From Deltaproteobacteria bacterium (GTDB taxonomy: Bacteria > Desulfobacterota > Desulfarculia > Desulfarculales > Desulfarculaceae): a stretch of 17,642 nucleotides of DNA. Shown here one piece after another: positions 1 to 8,565 of the stretch. The notes beneath the pieces were generated by a model. That model had not been told where the DNA came from, searched no databases, and saw only the letters and a list, made by a program, of their open reading frames with translations. Position 1 is the first letter of the stretch; the number at the start of each line of letters is the position of its first letter. Both the position numbers and the translations under genes were made by a program. The stretch spans positions 1 through 17,642 of the forward strand of contig JAHLLK010000093.1 in the NCBI GenBank assembly GCA_020444165.1. The letters run 5' to 3'.

Positions 1-1
1 G

Positions 2-1444
<1,443 letters not shown>

Positions 1445-1465
1445 GAAGCTTTGAAGAGTAGGAAA

Positions 1466-1537
1466 TGTGGGGGAAGACCCCTTTTTGTGAACAAAAAGGG
1501 GTCTTCCCCCACACCCCCTTTCCCCAAAAAAACTTTA
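1466..1537 (+). repeat. Palindromic intergenic element, copy 1 (possible ileS 3' hairpin)
   Basis: A perfect 23-bp inverted repeat has arms at 1466-1488 and 1491-1513 with only GA at the centre. It is followed by a C-rich tail and then A7-CTTTA ending at 1537. The same design recurs at 9735, 16581 and, inverted, at 12231. It starts 21 nt after the ileS stop. There is no U-run directly after the stem, so it is not a textbook intrinsic terminator. A 3'-end-stabilising hairpin, or a hairpin followed by a C-rich Rho-loading tail, are possible roles (inference). Confidence 0.88.
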
Positions 1538-1653
1538 GGTTATTGAATAGGTTGTGCGGTGACTGTCTCTGATCAGGAATTTCGGTCCAAAAGGGAGAAT
1601 TGGCTGAGAGTGACTAAGGCGCCCTTACTCCGACCGGCTCTCGGGCTGTAACC

Positions 1654-2121
1654 ATGGGAGGACGCCTGGGACGCCTGGCCCTTTACGCCCTGGCCGTGGC
1701 CGGCCTGGACCAGCTCATCAAGGCCCTGGTGGTGGCCTATCTGCCGGCCGGCGGCCTCACCCTGCTGCCCGGCTTCGTGGACCTGGTCTTGGTGCACAAC
1801 AAGGGCGCGGCCTTCGGCTTCCTGGCCGGCCTGGCCCACGGCCGCTGGCTCCTGGCCGGGGTGGGGGTGGTGGCCGTGGCGGTGATGCTGTGGCTGGCCC
1901 GGGGCCCCATGGGCGCGAACCCGGCCGCCCTTTTCTGCCTGGGTCTGGTGGGCGGCGGCACCCTGGGCAACCTGGTGGATCGCCTGCGCGTGGGCCGGGT
2001 GGTGGACTTCGTGTATCTGCACTGGCACGACCTCTACTGGCCCGCCTTCAACCTGGCCGATTCCTGCATCACCATTGGGGGCATCTGGCTGGCCTGGCTG
2101 CTGCTGCGGGGCAAGGCCTGA
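1654..2121 (+). CDS. lspA: Lipoprotein signal peptidase (signal peptidase II)
   Basis: This inner-membrane aspartyl peptidase removes the signal peptide from prolipoproteins after Lgt has lipidated the lipobox Cys. The 155 residues match the family's usual length (about 150-170). There are four hydrophobic segments (roughly 8-29, 65-82, 90-105, 137-152). Family motifs visible are DQLIK near residue 19, HNKGAAFG at 48-55, GNLVDRLRVGRVVDF with catalytic Asp118, and FNLADSCI with catalytic Asp136. The ATG at 1654 gives a standard N-terminus, but no convincing Shine-Dalgarno sequence precedes it. ileS ends 209 bp upstream, a gap occupied by a palindromic repeat, so lspA may have its own promoter. 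lgt follows after 298 bp, giving two consecutive steps of lipoprotein maturation. Confidence 0.96.
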   Translation: MGGRLGRLALYALAVAGLDQLIKALVVAYLPAGGLTLLPGFVDLVLVHNKGAAFGFLAGLAHGRWLLAGVGVVAVAVMLWLARGPMGANPAALFCLGLVGGGTLGNLVDRLRVGRVVDFVYLHWHDLYWPAFNLADSCITIGGIWLAWLLLRGKA

Positions 2122-2211
2122 AGCCACGGGGTGGGGGGCGGCGATGGCCCGGCTACCCGCGCCAGCGGCCGGCTCTCCAGCCGGTTTCGGTTCCCTGGAG
2201 GGAGGCCGCCT

Positions 2212-2254
2212 CCGGCCACCCGTTTCCGTGGCTCAATCGGCATTTGCCGAGGGC
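2212..2254 (+). repeat. 43-bp direct repeat, copy A
   Basis: This copy begins CCGGCCACCCGTTTCCGTGG and ends GCCGAGGGC. It matches the copy at 2289-2331 at 42 of 43 positions by eye. It contains a small hairpin, TCGGCA-TT-TGCCGA. The single difference (C to T in the left arm) turns a C-G pair into a T/U-G wobble in copy B, so the fold is kept. Confidence 0.85.
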
Positions 2255-2288
2255 CGGGGCACGTCCGAGCAGGGTCGGGAGTGTGAGC

Positions 2289-2331
2289 CCGGCCACCCGT
2301 TTCCGTGGCTCAATTGGCATTTGCCGAGGGC
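2289..2331 (+). repeat. 43-bp direct repeat, copy B
   Basis: This is the second copy of the 2212-2254 unit, 77 bp downstream in the same orientation. It differs by one base, within the left arm of the internal hairpin (CAATTGG against CAATCGG). The 34-bp sequence between the two copies is not itself repeated. Confidence 0.85.
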
Positions 2332-2358
2332 AACAAATGATGCCAAGCTTGGGGGCGG

Positions 2359-2383
2359 GGCTCCGGCGGGTTTGGCCGGAGCC
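2359..2383 (+). promoter_or_regulatory. Hairpin in the leader of lgt
   Basis: A perfect 9-bp stem (GGCTCCGGC at 2359-2367, GCCGGAGCC at 2375-2383) carries a 7-nt loop and ends 36 nt before the lgt ATG. No U-tract follows, so an intrinsic terminator is unlikely. It could affect mRNA stability or ribosome access, or have no role. Confidence 0.4.
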
Positions 2384-2419
2384 GACAACCACCTTCCTGC
2401 CGGGGGTGAAAGCTACCTC

Positions 2420-3184
2420 ATGTTCCCCATACTTGTGAAACTCGGTCCCCTGACCATCCACACCTACGGTTTCTTCCTGGCCCTGGGGGCCTTGGCCGGG
2501 CTGTATGTCCTGGGCCGGCTGGCCGCTTCCGCCGGGCTGGACCGCGAACGGGTGGGCAACCTGGCCATGTGGGGCCTGTTGACCGGCATCCTGGGCTCGC
2601 GGCTGTTCTACGTGTTCCTGGAGCCGGCCGAGTTCGTCCACGAGCCGTGGCGGATCTTCTATCTCTGGGAAGGCGGCCTGGTGTTCTACGGGGGCATCAT
2701 CGGCGGCCTGGGCATGGTGCTCTTCCTGGCCTGGCGCTGGAAGATTCCCCTGATGACCCTGTTGGACTGCTTTGCCCCGGGCGTGGCCCTGGGCCAGTTC
2801 TTCGGCCGTCTGGGCTGTTTCTCGGCCGGGTGCTGCTTTGGCGAGCCCTGCGACCTGCCCTGGGCGGTGACCTTCACCGACCCCCACACCCTGGCCCCGC
2901 CTGGCGTGCCGCTCCACCCCACCCAGCTCTACACCGCCTTCACCCTGCTGGCCATTTTCTTGGTGCTGTTGTACCTGTGGCCGCGGCGCGGCCGGGCGGG
3001 ACGGATTTTCTTCACCTATGGCTTGTTGCACGGCACGGCGCGGATTATTCTGGAACAGTTCCGGGCGGACTTCCGCGGCGCGGAGATTCTGGGACCCTTG
3101 ACCCCCACCGCCCTGGTGGCCCTGGGCCTGGCCGTGTTGAGCGCCGTGGGCCTGATCTATCTGTCCCGCTCCCCCAAGTCGTGA
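2420..3184 (+). CDS. lgt: Prolipoprotein diacylglyceryl transferase
   Basis: This inner-membrane enzyme transfers diacylglycerol from phosphatidylglycerol to the lipobox Cys thiol, the first step of lipoprotein maturation. The 254-residue length is usual. It is polytopic, with hydrophobic segments near residues 12-34, 47-66, 88-105, 117-135, 170-187 and 230-247. Motifs seen: HTYGFFLALG at the N-terminus, GLVFYGG (positions 87-92, where E. coli has a His in place of Tyr), GQFFGRLGCFSAGCCFGEP (125-143, around the essential Arg130 of the Lgt signature), HPTQLY (166-171), and EQFRADFRG near the C-terminus. I chose the ATG at 2420 because a GGGGGTG purine stretch precedes it and MFPILVKLGPLTIHTYG is the normal Lgt N-terminus. 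The frame is open further upstream through repeats, which I regard as non-coding. Its stop overlaps the gcvH ribosome-binding site. Confidence 0.96.
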   Translation: MFPILVKLGPLTIHTYGFFLALGALAGLYVLGRLAASAGLDRERVGNLAMWGLLTGILGSRLFYVFLEPAEFVHEPWRIFYLWEGGLVFYGGIIGGLGMVLFLAWRWKIPLMTLLDCFAPGVALGQFFGRLGCFSAGCCFGEPCDLPWAVTFTDPHTLAPPGVPLHPTQLYTAFTLLAIFLVLLYLWPRRGRAGRIFFTYGLLHGTARIILEQFRADFRGAEILGPLTPTALVALGLAVLSAVGLIYLSRSPKS

Positions 3185-3194
3185 GGAGGAAAAA

Positions 3195-3572
3195 TTGCAA
3201 TACCCCCCAGACCGGAAGTACCATCCCGAGCACATGTGGGTAAAAGTCGAGGACGGCGAAGCCCTGGTGGGGATCAGCGATTTCGCCCAGGACCAACTGG
3301 GCAAGGTGGTTTACGTGGACGTGCCCCAGCCCGGTGACGAGATCGCGGCGGGCCAGGAAATGGGCGCGGTGGAGTCGGCCAAGAGCGTCAGCGATTTGGT
3401 GGCGCCGGTGGACGGCCTGGTCCTCGCGGCCAACCAATCCCTGGGAGACCAACCCTCCCTCATCAACGAAGACCCCTACGGCCAAGGCTGGATCGCCCGG
3501 GTGAAGCTCACGGACCCCGGCCAACTGGACAGCCTTTTGGACGCCGCGGCCTACGGTTCCCGCCTGGCCTGA
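3195..3572 (+). CDS. gcvH: Glycine cleavage system H protein (lipoyl carrier)
   Basis: This small cytoplasmic carrier shuttles the aminomethyl group between the P and T proteins of the glycine cleavage system on a lipoyl-lysine. The 125 residues are a normal full length. It has KYHPEHMWVKVEDG at the N-terminus, GISDFAQDQLGKVVYVDVP, and the lipoylation motif GAVESAKSVSDL with the target Lys63. It ends with the usual GWIARVKL segment. The start is TTG at 3195, supported by an ideal AGGAGG at 3184-3189 with 5-nt spacing. That site overlaps the lgt stop codon, so the two genes are almost certainly cotranscribed and possibly coupled. No gcvT or gcvP is in the window, so this gcvH is separated from its partners. 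Confidence 0.96.
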   Translation: MQYPPDRKYHPEHMWVKVEDGEALVGISDFAQDQLGKVVYVDVPQPGDEIAAGQEMGAVESAKSVSDLVAPVDGLVLAANQSLGDQPSLINEDPYGQGWIARVKLTDPGQLDSLLDAAAYGSRLA

Positions 3573-3696
3573 GGGCAGCGCCACCCGGCGGCGGCCGGGG
3601 GCCGCGGTCTCTGGCGGCCAAACCCTGGCGGCCGACCCCCGGGGAATGCTATAGTTAGCCACCTGCCGGGACAGACGTGCCAAAGGGTGGACTTCC
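3573..3696. promoter_or_regulatory. Spacer with candidate extended -10 promoter for the PAS gene
   Basis: A TGCTATAGT sequence at 3647-3655 resembles an extended -10 (TGnTATAAT), about 40 nt before the PAS gene start. No -35 box is visible. The 9-bp direct repeat CTGGCGGCC (3611-3619 and 3625-3633, 14-bp period) lies where a -35 or an operator would be. A GCGGCC-GGG-GGCCGC hairpin (3591-3605) follows the gcvH stop but lacks a U-tract. Confidence 0.4.
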
Positions 3697-5220
3697 TTGC
3701 TGAATAACGCATCAAGCCCCAGGGGCGTCACCTCCGCCGTCCCCGCGGGGGTGGGGAGCGGTTCCGCTCCCGCCGTGGCCGTCCTGGATCGTTCGCTCCG
3801 CTTTATCCTGGTCAATGAAGAATTCGCCGCCCTGTCGGGCCGGCCCGCCCCGGACCACCTGGGCGCGACCCTGGCCGAGGTGCTGCCCGGCCTGGCCGGA
3901 CGCCTCACCGTGGCGGCCGAGGATCCGGCCAGCGGCGCGAGCGTGTTTTCCGGCTCCTGGGACACCCAGGCGGTGATCCATTTGCCGGCCGGCCGCCGGC
4001 TGTTGGCCGTGTCCTTCCGCCCCCTGGTGGGCGAGGGCGGCGGGGCGGCGGCGGTGGGGCTGACCCTCCGCGACCTGGGCGCCCCGGAACCGGAGAGCCC
4101 CAACCCCGGCCGGGACCTGGACTTCCAGGCCATTGTGGATAACGCCCGGGAGGGCGTGGCGGTGGCCCAGGATGGGGTGGTCCGTTACGTGAACCAGGTG
4201 GTGGAGACCCACATCGGCTATGCCAAGGAGCAGTTGGTGGGCCGGGAATTCGCCCACCTCCTGCATCCCAGCGACCGCGAGATGATCATGGAGCGCCACG
4301 GCGAGCGGATGCTGGGCAAGACCCCCGTGCCGGCTTACCTCTTGCGTTCCATGAGCAAGGACGGCAGCCTGCGCTGGTTGTCCCTCATCGCGGTGCCCTG
4401 GATCTGGGAAGGGGCCACGGCCATCCTCTGCCTGTTCACCGATGTCACCGAGCTGGAGGAGTGCAAGAGGGCCCGGGACGAGGTGGAGGAACGGCTGGAG
4501 CTGGCCCTCACCGGCTCCCAGGTGGGCCTGTGGGCCTGGCGCGACCTGCCGTCCCCGGAATTCTGGGGCTCGCCGTATTTTTTCGAGATGCTGGGTTACC
4601 CGGGCGAGGGCTGGCGCCCCGGCGAGGTGGGCTTTCTGGACCTGGCCCATCCGGCTGACAGCCTCACCCTGCGCCAGACCCTGGGGGACCATCTGGAGAA
4701 CCGCCTGCCTTTTGAGCTGGCCTGCCGGCTGCGGCGGGGGGACGGGGAGTTCGCCTGGTACCGGCTCAAGGGACGGGCCCGCTGGGACCCCACCGGCCGG
4801 CCGGTGCGTTTCGCGGGCTCGTTGTTGGACCTGGGAGACCTGAAACAGGCCGAGGCCGCCTGGGCCGATAGCCGGGCCCTGGAGCGCGTCCTCCTGGAGA
4901 GATCGCCCCTGGCCACCCTGCTCCTGGACCGCACCGGCCGGGTCGTGGAGGCCAACCCGGCCGCCGGCCGGCTCCTGGGCTATCCCCGCTCGGAGCTGGC
5001 CCAGCTCACGGCCGATGACCTGGAGCCCTCCCCGGAGGAGCCGGAGCCTTGGTCCGGCCGCCTGGCCCGCCTGGCCCGGGAAAGGCAGCTCTCCTTGAGC
5101 ACCCGGCTCCGCCGCCGGGACGGCGGCCAGGTCGCGGTGGACCTGACCCTGGTCCTGGCCCCCGCCCCGGAACCCGGCCTGGTCCTGGCCTTTCTGCAGC
5201 CGCGGGAGCCCGGCGCCTAG
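3697..5220 (+). CDS. Multi-PAS domain protein without an output domain
   Basis: This looks like a soluble sensory protein built of four tandem PAS-like domains. Approximate positions are PAS1 27-127 (weakly conserved), PAS2 142-255 (FQAIVDNAREGVAVAQDGVV through FTDVTELEE), PAS3 267-385 (PAS_3-like, LALTGSQVGLWAWRD through GSLLDLGDLKQAE) and PAS4 396-500 (LLERSPLATLLLDRTGRVVEAN). Short helical linkers such as ECKRARDEVEERLELAL join them. There is no signal peptide, membrane segment, histidine kinase, GGDEF, EAL or DNA-binding domain. The protein stops directly after PAS4 at residue 507. The start is TTG at 3697 with AGGGTGG 6 nt upstream. It converges on the acyl-CoA ligase gene, 61 bp apart. 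It may signal through a partner protein, or be a kinase-like gene that lost its C-terminus. The ligand and partner cannot be read from the sequence. Confidence 0.88.
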   Translation: MLNNASSPRGVTSAVPAGVGSGSAPAVAVLDRSLRFILVNEEFAALSGRPAPDHLGATLAEVLPGLAGRLTVAAEDPASGASVFSGSWDTQAVIHLPAGRRLLAVSFRPLVGEGGGAAAVGLTLRDLGAPEPESPNPGRDLDFQAIVDNAREGVAVAQDGVVRYVNQVVETHIGYAKEQLVGREFAHLLHPSDREMIMERHGERMLGKTPVPAYLLRSMSKDGSLRWLSLIAVPWIWEGATAILCLFTDVTELEECKRARDEVEERLELALTGSQVGLWAWRDLPSPEFWGSPYFFEMLGYPGEGWRPGEVGFLDLAHPADSLTLRQTLGDHLENRLPFELACRLRRGDGEFAWYRLKGRARWDPTGRPVRFAGSLLDLGDLKQAEAAWADSRALERVLLERSPLATLLLDRTGRVVEANPAAGRLLGYPRSELAQLTADDLEPSPEEPEPWSGRLARLARERQLSLSTRLRRRDGGQVAVDLTLVLAPAPEPGLVLAFLQPREPGA

Positions 5221-5281
5221 CCAGCCGCCATCCGCCGCCACCGCCGCAAACCGCGCCCCGCGCCTACCCTCTGACCCGCCC

Positions 5282-7108
5282 TCAGCGGTACATCAGGTCG
5301 ATCAGCTCGCGGTAGGTCTCGTTGATGTACTTCCGCTTGATCTTCATGGTGGGGGTCACCTCGCCGTCCTCCTGCACCAGCTTCTTGGGCAGGATGGTGA
5401 AGCGCTTGATTTGCTCCACCCGGGCCACCGTGGCGTTGACCCGCTCCACCTCCTCGCCGATGAGCTGCACCACGGCCGGAGCCTTGGTCAGGCTGGCGTA
5501 GGTGGTGTAGGGGATCTTGTGGTCGGTGGCGTATTTCACCACGTTGTCCTCGTCGATGAAGATCAAGGCGGAGAGGAACTTGCGCTGATCGCCGATGACC
5601 ACCGCGTCGTTGATGTAGGGGCTGAACTTGAGTTGGTTCTCCAGGTTCTGGGGGGCGATGTTCTTGCCGCCGCTGGTGATGATGAGGTCCTTCTTGCGGT
5701 CGGTGATGGTCAGGTAGCCCCGCTCGTCCAGCTCCCCCACGTCGCCCGAGTGCAGCCAGCCGCCCTCCAGGGTCTCGGCCGTGGCCGCGGGGTTCTTGAA
5801 ATAGCCCAGGAACACGTTGGGGCCCCGGACCAAAATCTCGCCGTCCGGGGCGATGGCCACTTCCACGCCCGGCACCGCGGGCCCCACGTTCTCGGGCTCG
5901 ATGAGATCGCCCTGGTGGATGGTGGTGGGGCCGGTGTCCTCGGTCTGGCCGTAGACCTGCCGGAGCGGGATGCCCAGGGCGTGGTAGAAGGTCAGCACCT
6001 TGGGGCTGATGGGCGCGGCGCCGCTGATGGCCACCCGCACCCGCTCCAGGCCCAGGCGCTCCTTCAGCTTGGCGAACACCAGAACATGCACCAGGGTGAA
6101 CAAGACCCGGAGCCCCAGGCCCACCCCGCCCGGGCTGAAGCGGGCCGCGGCCCGGGCCTGGCCCACCTTGAGGGCCAGGCCGAACACGTTCCGCTTGACC
6201 CAGGTGGCGTCCTTCATCTTGATGAAGATGGCGCTGGAGAACTTCTCCCAGATGCGGGGCACCGCGAAGAACACGGTGGGGCTGATCTCGATGATGTTGT
6301 CGAACACCGTGTCGGTGTTCTCGATGAAGTTGATGGTGTAGTGGAACTCCAGGGGCAGATACACGCTGAACATGCGCTCGGCGATGTGGGACAGGGGCAG
6401 GAAACTGATCAACTCGTCGTTCTCGTTCACCGGCACCGCGGCCGACAGGGCCGGCGCGGTCCACAACACGTTCAGGTGGCTCAACATGGCGCCCTTGGGC
6501 GGCCCGGTGGTGCCGGAGGTGTAGATGAGGAGCGCCAGGTCCTCGGGGGTGCGGCAGGCCAGCCGCTCCTCGAAGAGCCCGGGGTTCTCCCGGTCGTGCT
6601 TCTCGCCCAGCTCCAACAGCTCGGCAAAGCTCAACACCATGGGGTCCGTGAAATTCCGGAGCCCCTCCAGGTCGATGACCACGATCTTGGCCAGGTTGGG
6701 GCAATCGTCCCGCACCTCCAGGGCCTTGTCCAGCTGCTCCTCGTTCTCCACCACGTAGATGCGGGCCCCGGAGTGCTCCAGGATGTAGGCGCATTCCTCG
6801 GCCGAGTTGGTGGTGTAGATGCCCACCGAAACGCCGCCGGCGGCCATGGCCCCCAGATCGGTGAACAGCCACTCGGGGCAATTGTCGCCGATCACGGCCA
6901 CGGTGTCGCCGGGCTCGAAGCCCAGCGCCGCGAAGCCCAGGGCGGTGTGGCGCACCTTCTCGCCGTACTCGCGCCAGGAGATGTCGTGCCACAGGCCGAA
7001 CTCCTTGTAGCGCATGGCGGTGCGCTCGCCCAAAAGGCGGCACTTTTCCATGAGGACCTGGGGGATGGTGCGCCCGGCCAGGCCGGGGGGCATGCTGAAC
7101 TCCGCCAT
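5282..7108 (-). CDS. Long-chain acyl-CoA synthetase (AMP-forming, FAA1/FadD15-like)
   Basis: This enzyme activates fatty acids to acyl-CoA through an acyl-adenylate, feeding beta-oxidation or lipid synthesis, and is typically cytoplasmic or membrane-associated. The 608-residue length fits the FAA1-type branch. Motifs visible: the ATP-binding loop YTSGTTGPPKGAMLSH from residue 196, FLPLSHIAERM near 236, the adenine-binding YGQTED at about 386, GWLHSGDVG at 454-462, the hinge DRKKDLI near 470, and the C-terminal GEVTPTMKIKRKYI carrying the catalytic-lysine region (Lys589/591). I chose the ATG at 7106-7108 because GGGAGG precedes it by about 9 nt on the minus strand and MAEFSMPPGLAGRTIPQVL starts just ahead of the family core. 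The longer open frame upstream runs antiparallel through the spacer and the pcnB 3' end. It lies 116 bp downstream of pcnB on the same strand and may be cotranscribed. Confidence 0.95.
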   Translation of the reverse strand: MAEFSMPPGLAGRTIPQVLMEKCRLLGERTAMRYKEFGLWHDISWREYGEKVRHTALGFAALGFEPGDTVAVIGDNCPEWLFTDLGAMAAGGVSVGIYTTNSAEECAYILEHSGARIYVVENEEQLDKALEVRDDCPNLAKIVVIDLEGLRNFTDPMVLSFAELLELGEKHDRENPGLFEERLACRTPEDLALLIYTSGTTGPPKGAMLSHLNVLWTAPALSAAVPVNENDELISFLPLSHIAERMFSVYLPLEFHYTINFIENTDTVFDNIIEISPTVFFAVPRIWEKFSSAIFIKMKDATWVKRNVFGLALKVGQARAAARFSPGGVGLGLRVLFTLVHVLVFAKLKERLGLERVRVAISGAAPISPKVLTFYHALGIPLRQVYGQTEDTGPTTIHQGDLIEPENVGPAVPGVEVAIAPDGEILVRGPNVFLGYFKNPAATAETLEGGWLHSGDVGELDERGYLTITDRKKDLIITSGGKNIAPQNLENQLKFSPYINDAVVIGDQRKFLSALIFIDEDNVVKYATDHKIPYTTYASLTKAPAVVQLIGEEVERVNATVARVEQIKRFTILPKKLVQEDGEVTPTMKIKRKYINETYRELIDLMYR

Positions 7109-7224
7109 TTCCTTAGGCCTCCCGTGAAGTCGTATGCTAAGGCCGGGGCGCACCGGGGCGAGCCGGGGCCCGGCGGTCGGGGCAGGACCGCCCGCGGGCG
7201 CGGGGGGTTGGCGTTGCCGCCGGA

Positions 7225-8556
7225 TCAGGCTTCGGCAGCCGGGGGACGGGCCTTCTTCCGCCGCCGGCGGCGGCGTTTCTTGGCTCCGCTCTTGGCCGGC
7301 GGGGGGCCGGCAAAGGCGGCCAGATCCAGGTCCAAGAGCTCGGCCAGGGCCAGGGCATCGTTGAAGTAACCCTTGTCGGTCACCCGTTTGGGCAGGCGGC
7401 TGCCGGGGGTCAGGGATTCCACGGTCCAGAGCACGCCGGTCATCTGGGCCATGCGGTCCAGCACCCGTTTGGCAAAGGCCACGGGGCTGGCCAGCTCGTA
7501 GAGCTGATCCCGCACCAGGCCCACCCACACCGGCCGGCCGGAGCGGCCCTCGGGGGGCTCCAGGGCCTGGCAGGCCTCCCGGAGCGCGGGCCAGAACAGG
7601 GCGGCCAGCACCACGGCGTCCTCGGGCGGCTGCTTGGCCGCGGCCACCAGCTGGTCCACCTTGCCCAGGATATCCCGGGCCTGCCCCCGGGAGGGGCTGG
7701 CGGGATCGCGGTAAAACGGCTCCAGGGTGGGCAGCAGGCTGTAGAGCACCCCGGTCTCATGGGACAACTCCAGCCAGGCCGCCGCCGCCCCGCCCTTCAG
7801 GTCGCGCATGAACTCGTCGCGGATGCGGCTGGTGGGGCAAAGGCACAGGTCGTCGCGGTGCTTGGTCACCGCGGCCAGGGTTTCCTCCGTCAGGTGGAAG
7901 CCGGTGCGCGCCGCGTGGCGCACCGCTCGCAGCACCCGCACCGGGTCGCGGTGGAAGCGCACCTCCGCGTCGCCCACGGCGCGGATGCGCCCGGCTTGCA
8001 GGTCCTCCAGCCCGCCCACGTAGTCCACCACGCTGAAATCAGCGATGTCGTAGAACAGGGCGTTGATGGTGAGGTCACGGCGCAGGGCGTCCTCGGCCGG
8101 GGTGCCGAAGGTGTTGTTGGCGCACAACACCTCGTCCTCCTCCGGCTCCAGGGCTTCCCCGGCCTTGCGGAAGGTGCTCACTTCCACGATCTTTTGGCCG
8201 TGGAAGAACACCTGCACCAGCCGGAAGCGCCGGCCGATGACCCGGCTGTTGTGGAACAGACGGCGGATCTGGCCCGGGTGGGCGTCCGTGGAGATGTCAA
8301 AGTCCTTGGGCTTTTTACCCAGGAGCAAATCCCGCACGCTGCCACCCACCAGATAGGCCGTATGGCCATGGCGTTGCAGCCGGTAGAGCACCTTCAAGGC
8401 ATCGGGGTCGATGTTCTTGCGGCTGATGGTGTGCTCCGGACGGGGAATGATGCGCGGTGATGGCAGCGTTGCCATATTGTCGCAGGGGTCGTTGGCCTTT
8501 TCCACTGGCGAATCCAGGCGGTCACAGATGTCTGAATGAGGTGTTTCGGTTATCAT
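7225..8556 (-). CDS. pcnB: Poly(A) polymerase I-type nucleotidyltransferase (PcnB family)
   Basis: This class II nucleotidyltransferase resembles bacterial poly(A) polymerase, which adds 3' A-tails that promote RNA decay; a CCA-adding role is the alternative. Seen in the 443-residue frame: an N-terminal ISRKNIDPDALKVLYRL block typical of PcnB, the catalytic GGSVRDLLLG at 71-80 with metal-binding DFD at 85-87, the PcnB-like RVIGRRFRLVQVFF at 105-118, Glu125 in VEVSTFR, RRDLTINAL, and the RNA-binding head domain (DPVRVLRAVRHAARTGF). A very basic tail (KKRRRRRRKKARPP, about 426-439) is like that of E. coli PcnB. The start is uncertain: the ATG at 8556 has no clear ribosome-binding site and directly abuts a TATAAG -10-like box, so Met28 (codon at 8473-8475) or GTG at 8505 could be used. 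It is divergent from suhB and upstream of the acyl-CoA ligase. Confidence 0.92.
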   Translation of the reverse strand: MITETPHSDICDRLDSPVEKANDPCDNMATLPSPRIIPRPEHTISRKNIDPDALKVLYRLQRHGHTAYLVGGSVRDLLLGKKPKDFDISTDAHPGQIRRLFHNSRVIGRRFRLVQVFFHGQKIVEVSTFRKAGEALEPEEDEVLCANNTFGTPAEDALRRDLTINALFYDIADFSVVDYVGGLEDLQAGRIRAVGDAEVRFHRDPVRVLRAVRHAARTGFHLTEETLAAVTKHRDDLCLCPTSRIRDEFMRDLKGGAAAAWLELSHETGVLYSLLPTLEPFYRDPASPSRGQARDILGKVDQLVAAAKQPPEDAVVLAALFWPALREACQALEPPEGRSGRPVWVGLVRDQLYELASPVAFAKRVLDRMAQMTGVLWTVESLTPGSRLPKRVTDKGYFNDALALAELLDLDLAAFAGPPPAKSGAKKRRRRRRKKARPPAAEA

Positions 8557-8565
8557 CTTATAGCA
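8557..8565 (-). promoter_or_regulatory. Candidate extended -10 box for pcnB
   Basis: On the minus strand TGCTATAAG matches TGnTATAAT at all but the last position. It touches the ATG at 8554-8556, so a transcript from it would start inside the longest pcnB reading frame, which argues for a downstream start codon. No -35 hexamer is evident at 16-18 bp. The call rests on the motif alone. Confidence 0.35.

Larger units (their letters stand above)
2122..2419. other. Repeat- and hairpin-rich spacer between lspA and lgt
   Basis: No credible gene lies here. An open frame continues upstream from lgt, but it is Gly/Pro/Arg-rich, runs through repeats and lacks Lgt family sequence. The spacer holds a 43-bp direct repeat (2212-2254 and 2289-2331), a short palindrome just before the first copy (GGAGGC-C-GCCTCC, near 2200-2212) and a 9-bp stem hairpin at 2359-2383 shortly before lgt. 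Confidence 0.7.

Noticed and set aside
1466..1513. Textbook Rho-independent terminator after ileS
   Set aside because: The stem is long and perfect but no U-run follows it directly; the T-runs lie inside the stem. It is reported as a repeat with a possible 3'-end role instead.
2075..2419. Long N-terminal extension of lgt
   Set aside because: It would translate the 43-bp repeats and overlap lspA; Lgt family sequence starts at ATG 2420.
5411..7369. 652-codon plus-strand frame antisense to the acyl-CoA ligase
   Set aside because: It mirrors a clear AMP-ligase gene; composition is His/Gly/Val-rich shadow sequence with no recognisable domain.
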